A stretch of DNA of 14,511 bases from Bacteroidales bacterium (GTDB lineage Bacteria > Bacteroidota > Bacteroidia > Bacteroidales > UBA932): positions 1 through 14,511 of the forward strand of contig JAFWPT010000300.1 of assembly GCA_017509375.1 (NCBI GenBank), given 5' to 3'. Shown here one piece after another: positions 14,485 through 14,511 of this stretch. Numbering within the stretch: the stretch's first letter is position 1; each line of letters begins with the position of its first letter. The notes beneath the pieces were generated by a model, which saw nothing but the letters and a program-made list of their open reading frames with translations, ran no database searches and was not told the origin of the DNA. Position numbers and translations under genes: made by a program.

Positions 14485-14511
14485 ATGAAGCATGAGATAC
14501 TGATACAAGAT
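14485..14511 (+). CDS. Start of a divergent gene (only nine codons in window)
   Basis: An ATG at 14485 follows a well-formed -33/-7 promoter and opens a frame reading MKHEILIQD to the window edge. Nine residues are too few to assign a family. The start faintly recalls Bacteroidetes QueA (tRNA ribosyltransferase-isomerase) N-termini of the ...IQDY/IEDY type, which is a guess. If it is a housekeeping gene, it marks the boundary of the PUL. Confidence 0.4.

Overview
The window reads as one polysaccharide-utilisation-type locus (PUL) of a Bacteroidales bacterium. This rests on the SusC/SusD pair, an STN-bearing TonB-dependent transporter, an ECF sigma/FecR-type anti-sigma pair, Bacteroidetes -7 elements (TAnnTTTG), A-rich leaders without Shine-Dalgarno sites, and lipoprotein signals throughout. 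Base composition looks fairly GC-rich for the order (not counted), which would suit lineages such as Alistipes or Cryptobacteroides better than Bacteroides proper. That placement is inference.

Almost everything is on the minus strand and is transcribed from right to left. Order of transcription: ECF sigma factor (14345-13779); FecR-family anti-sigma factor (13742-12624); SusC-like transporter with STN domain (12617-9276); SusD-like lipoprotein (9269-7317); two-domain DUF1735 plus discoidin-like surface glycan-binding lipoprotein (7310-5682); GH43-like five-bladed-propeller lipoprotein (5681-4632); a 47-residue microprotein (4611-4468); a 916-residue fimbrillin-like/GLUG-repeat lipoprotein (4448-1698); and a tandem paralog of it that runs off the left edge (1695-1). 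Gaps are 0-36 nt, so the genes look like one transcription unit, perhaps with an extra promoter before fecR. A divergent gene starts at 14485 on the plus strand and leaves the window after nine codons.

Likely joint action (family knowledge plus inference): a ligand captured by SusD and the DUF1735 protein is imported by SusC. Its STN domain signals through the periplasm to the FecR-type anti-sigma, which releases the sigma factor to transcribe the susCD genes and those behind them. The substrate cannot be read from the sequence. The only enzyme-like gene is the GH43-like protein, and it seems to lack one of the three expected acidic residues. The distal third of the operon encodes proteins with adhesin/fimbrillin architecture rather than enzymes.

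Points most worth a second look: the tandem fimbrillin-GLUG lipoproteins preceded by a microprotein; the possibly degenerate GH43-like protein; two GGTWACC-centred palindromes flanking a promoter-like element between sigma and fecR; and mirrored -7 elements placed 7-8 nt before the start codons of the two divergent genes.
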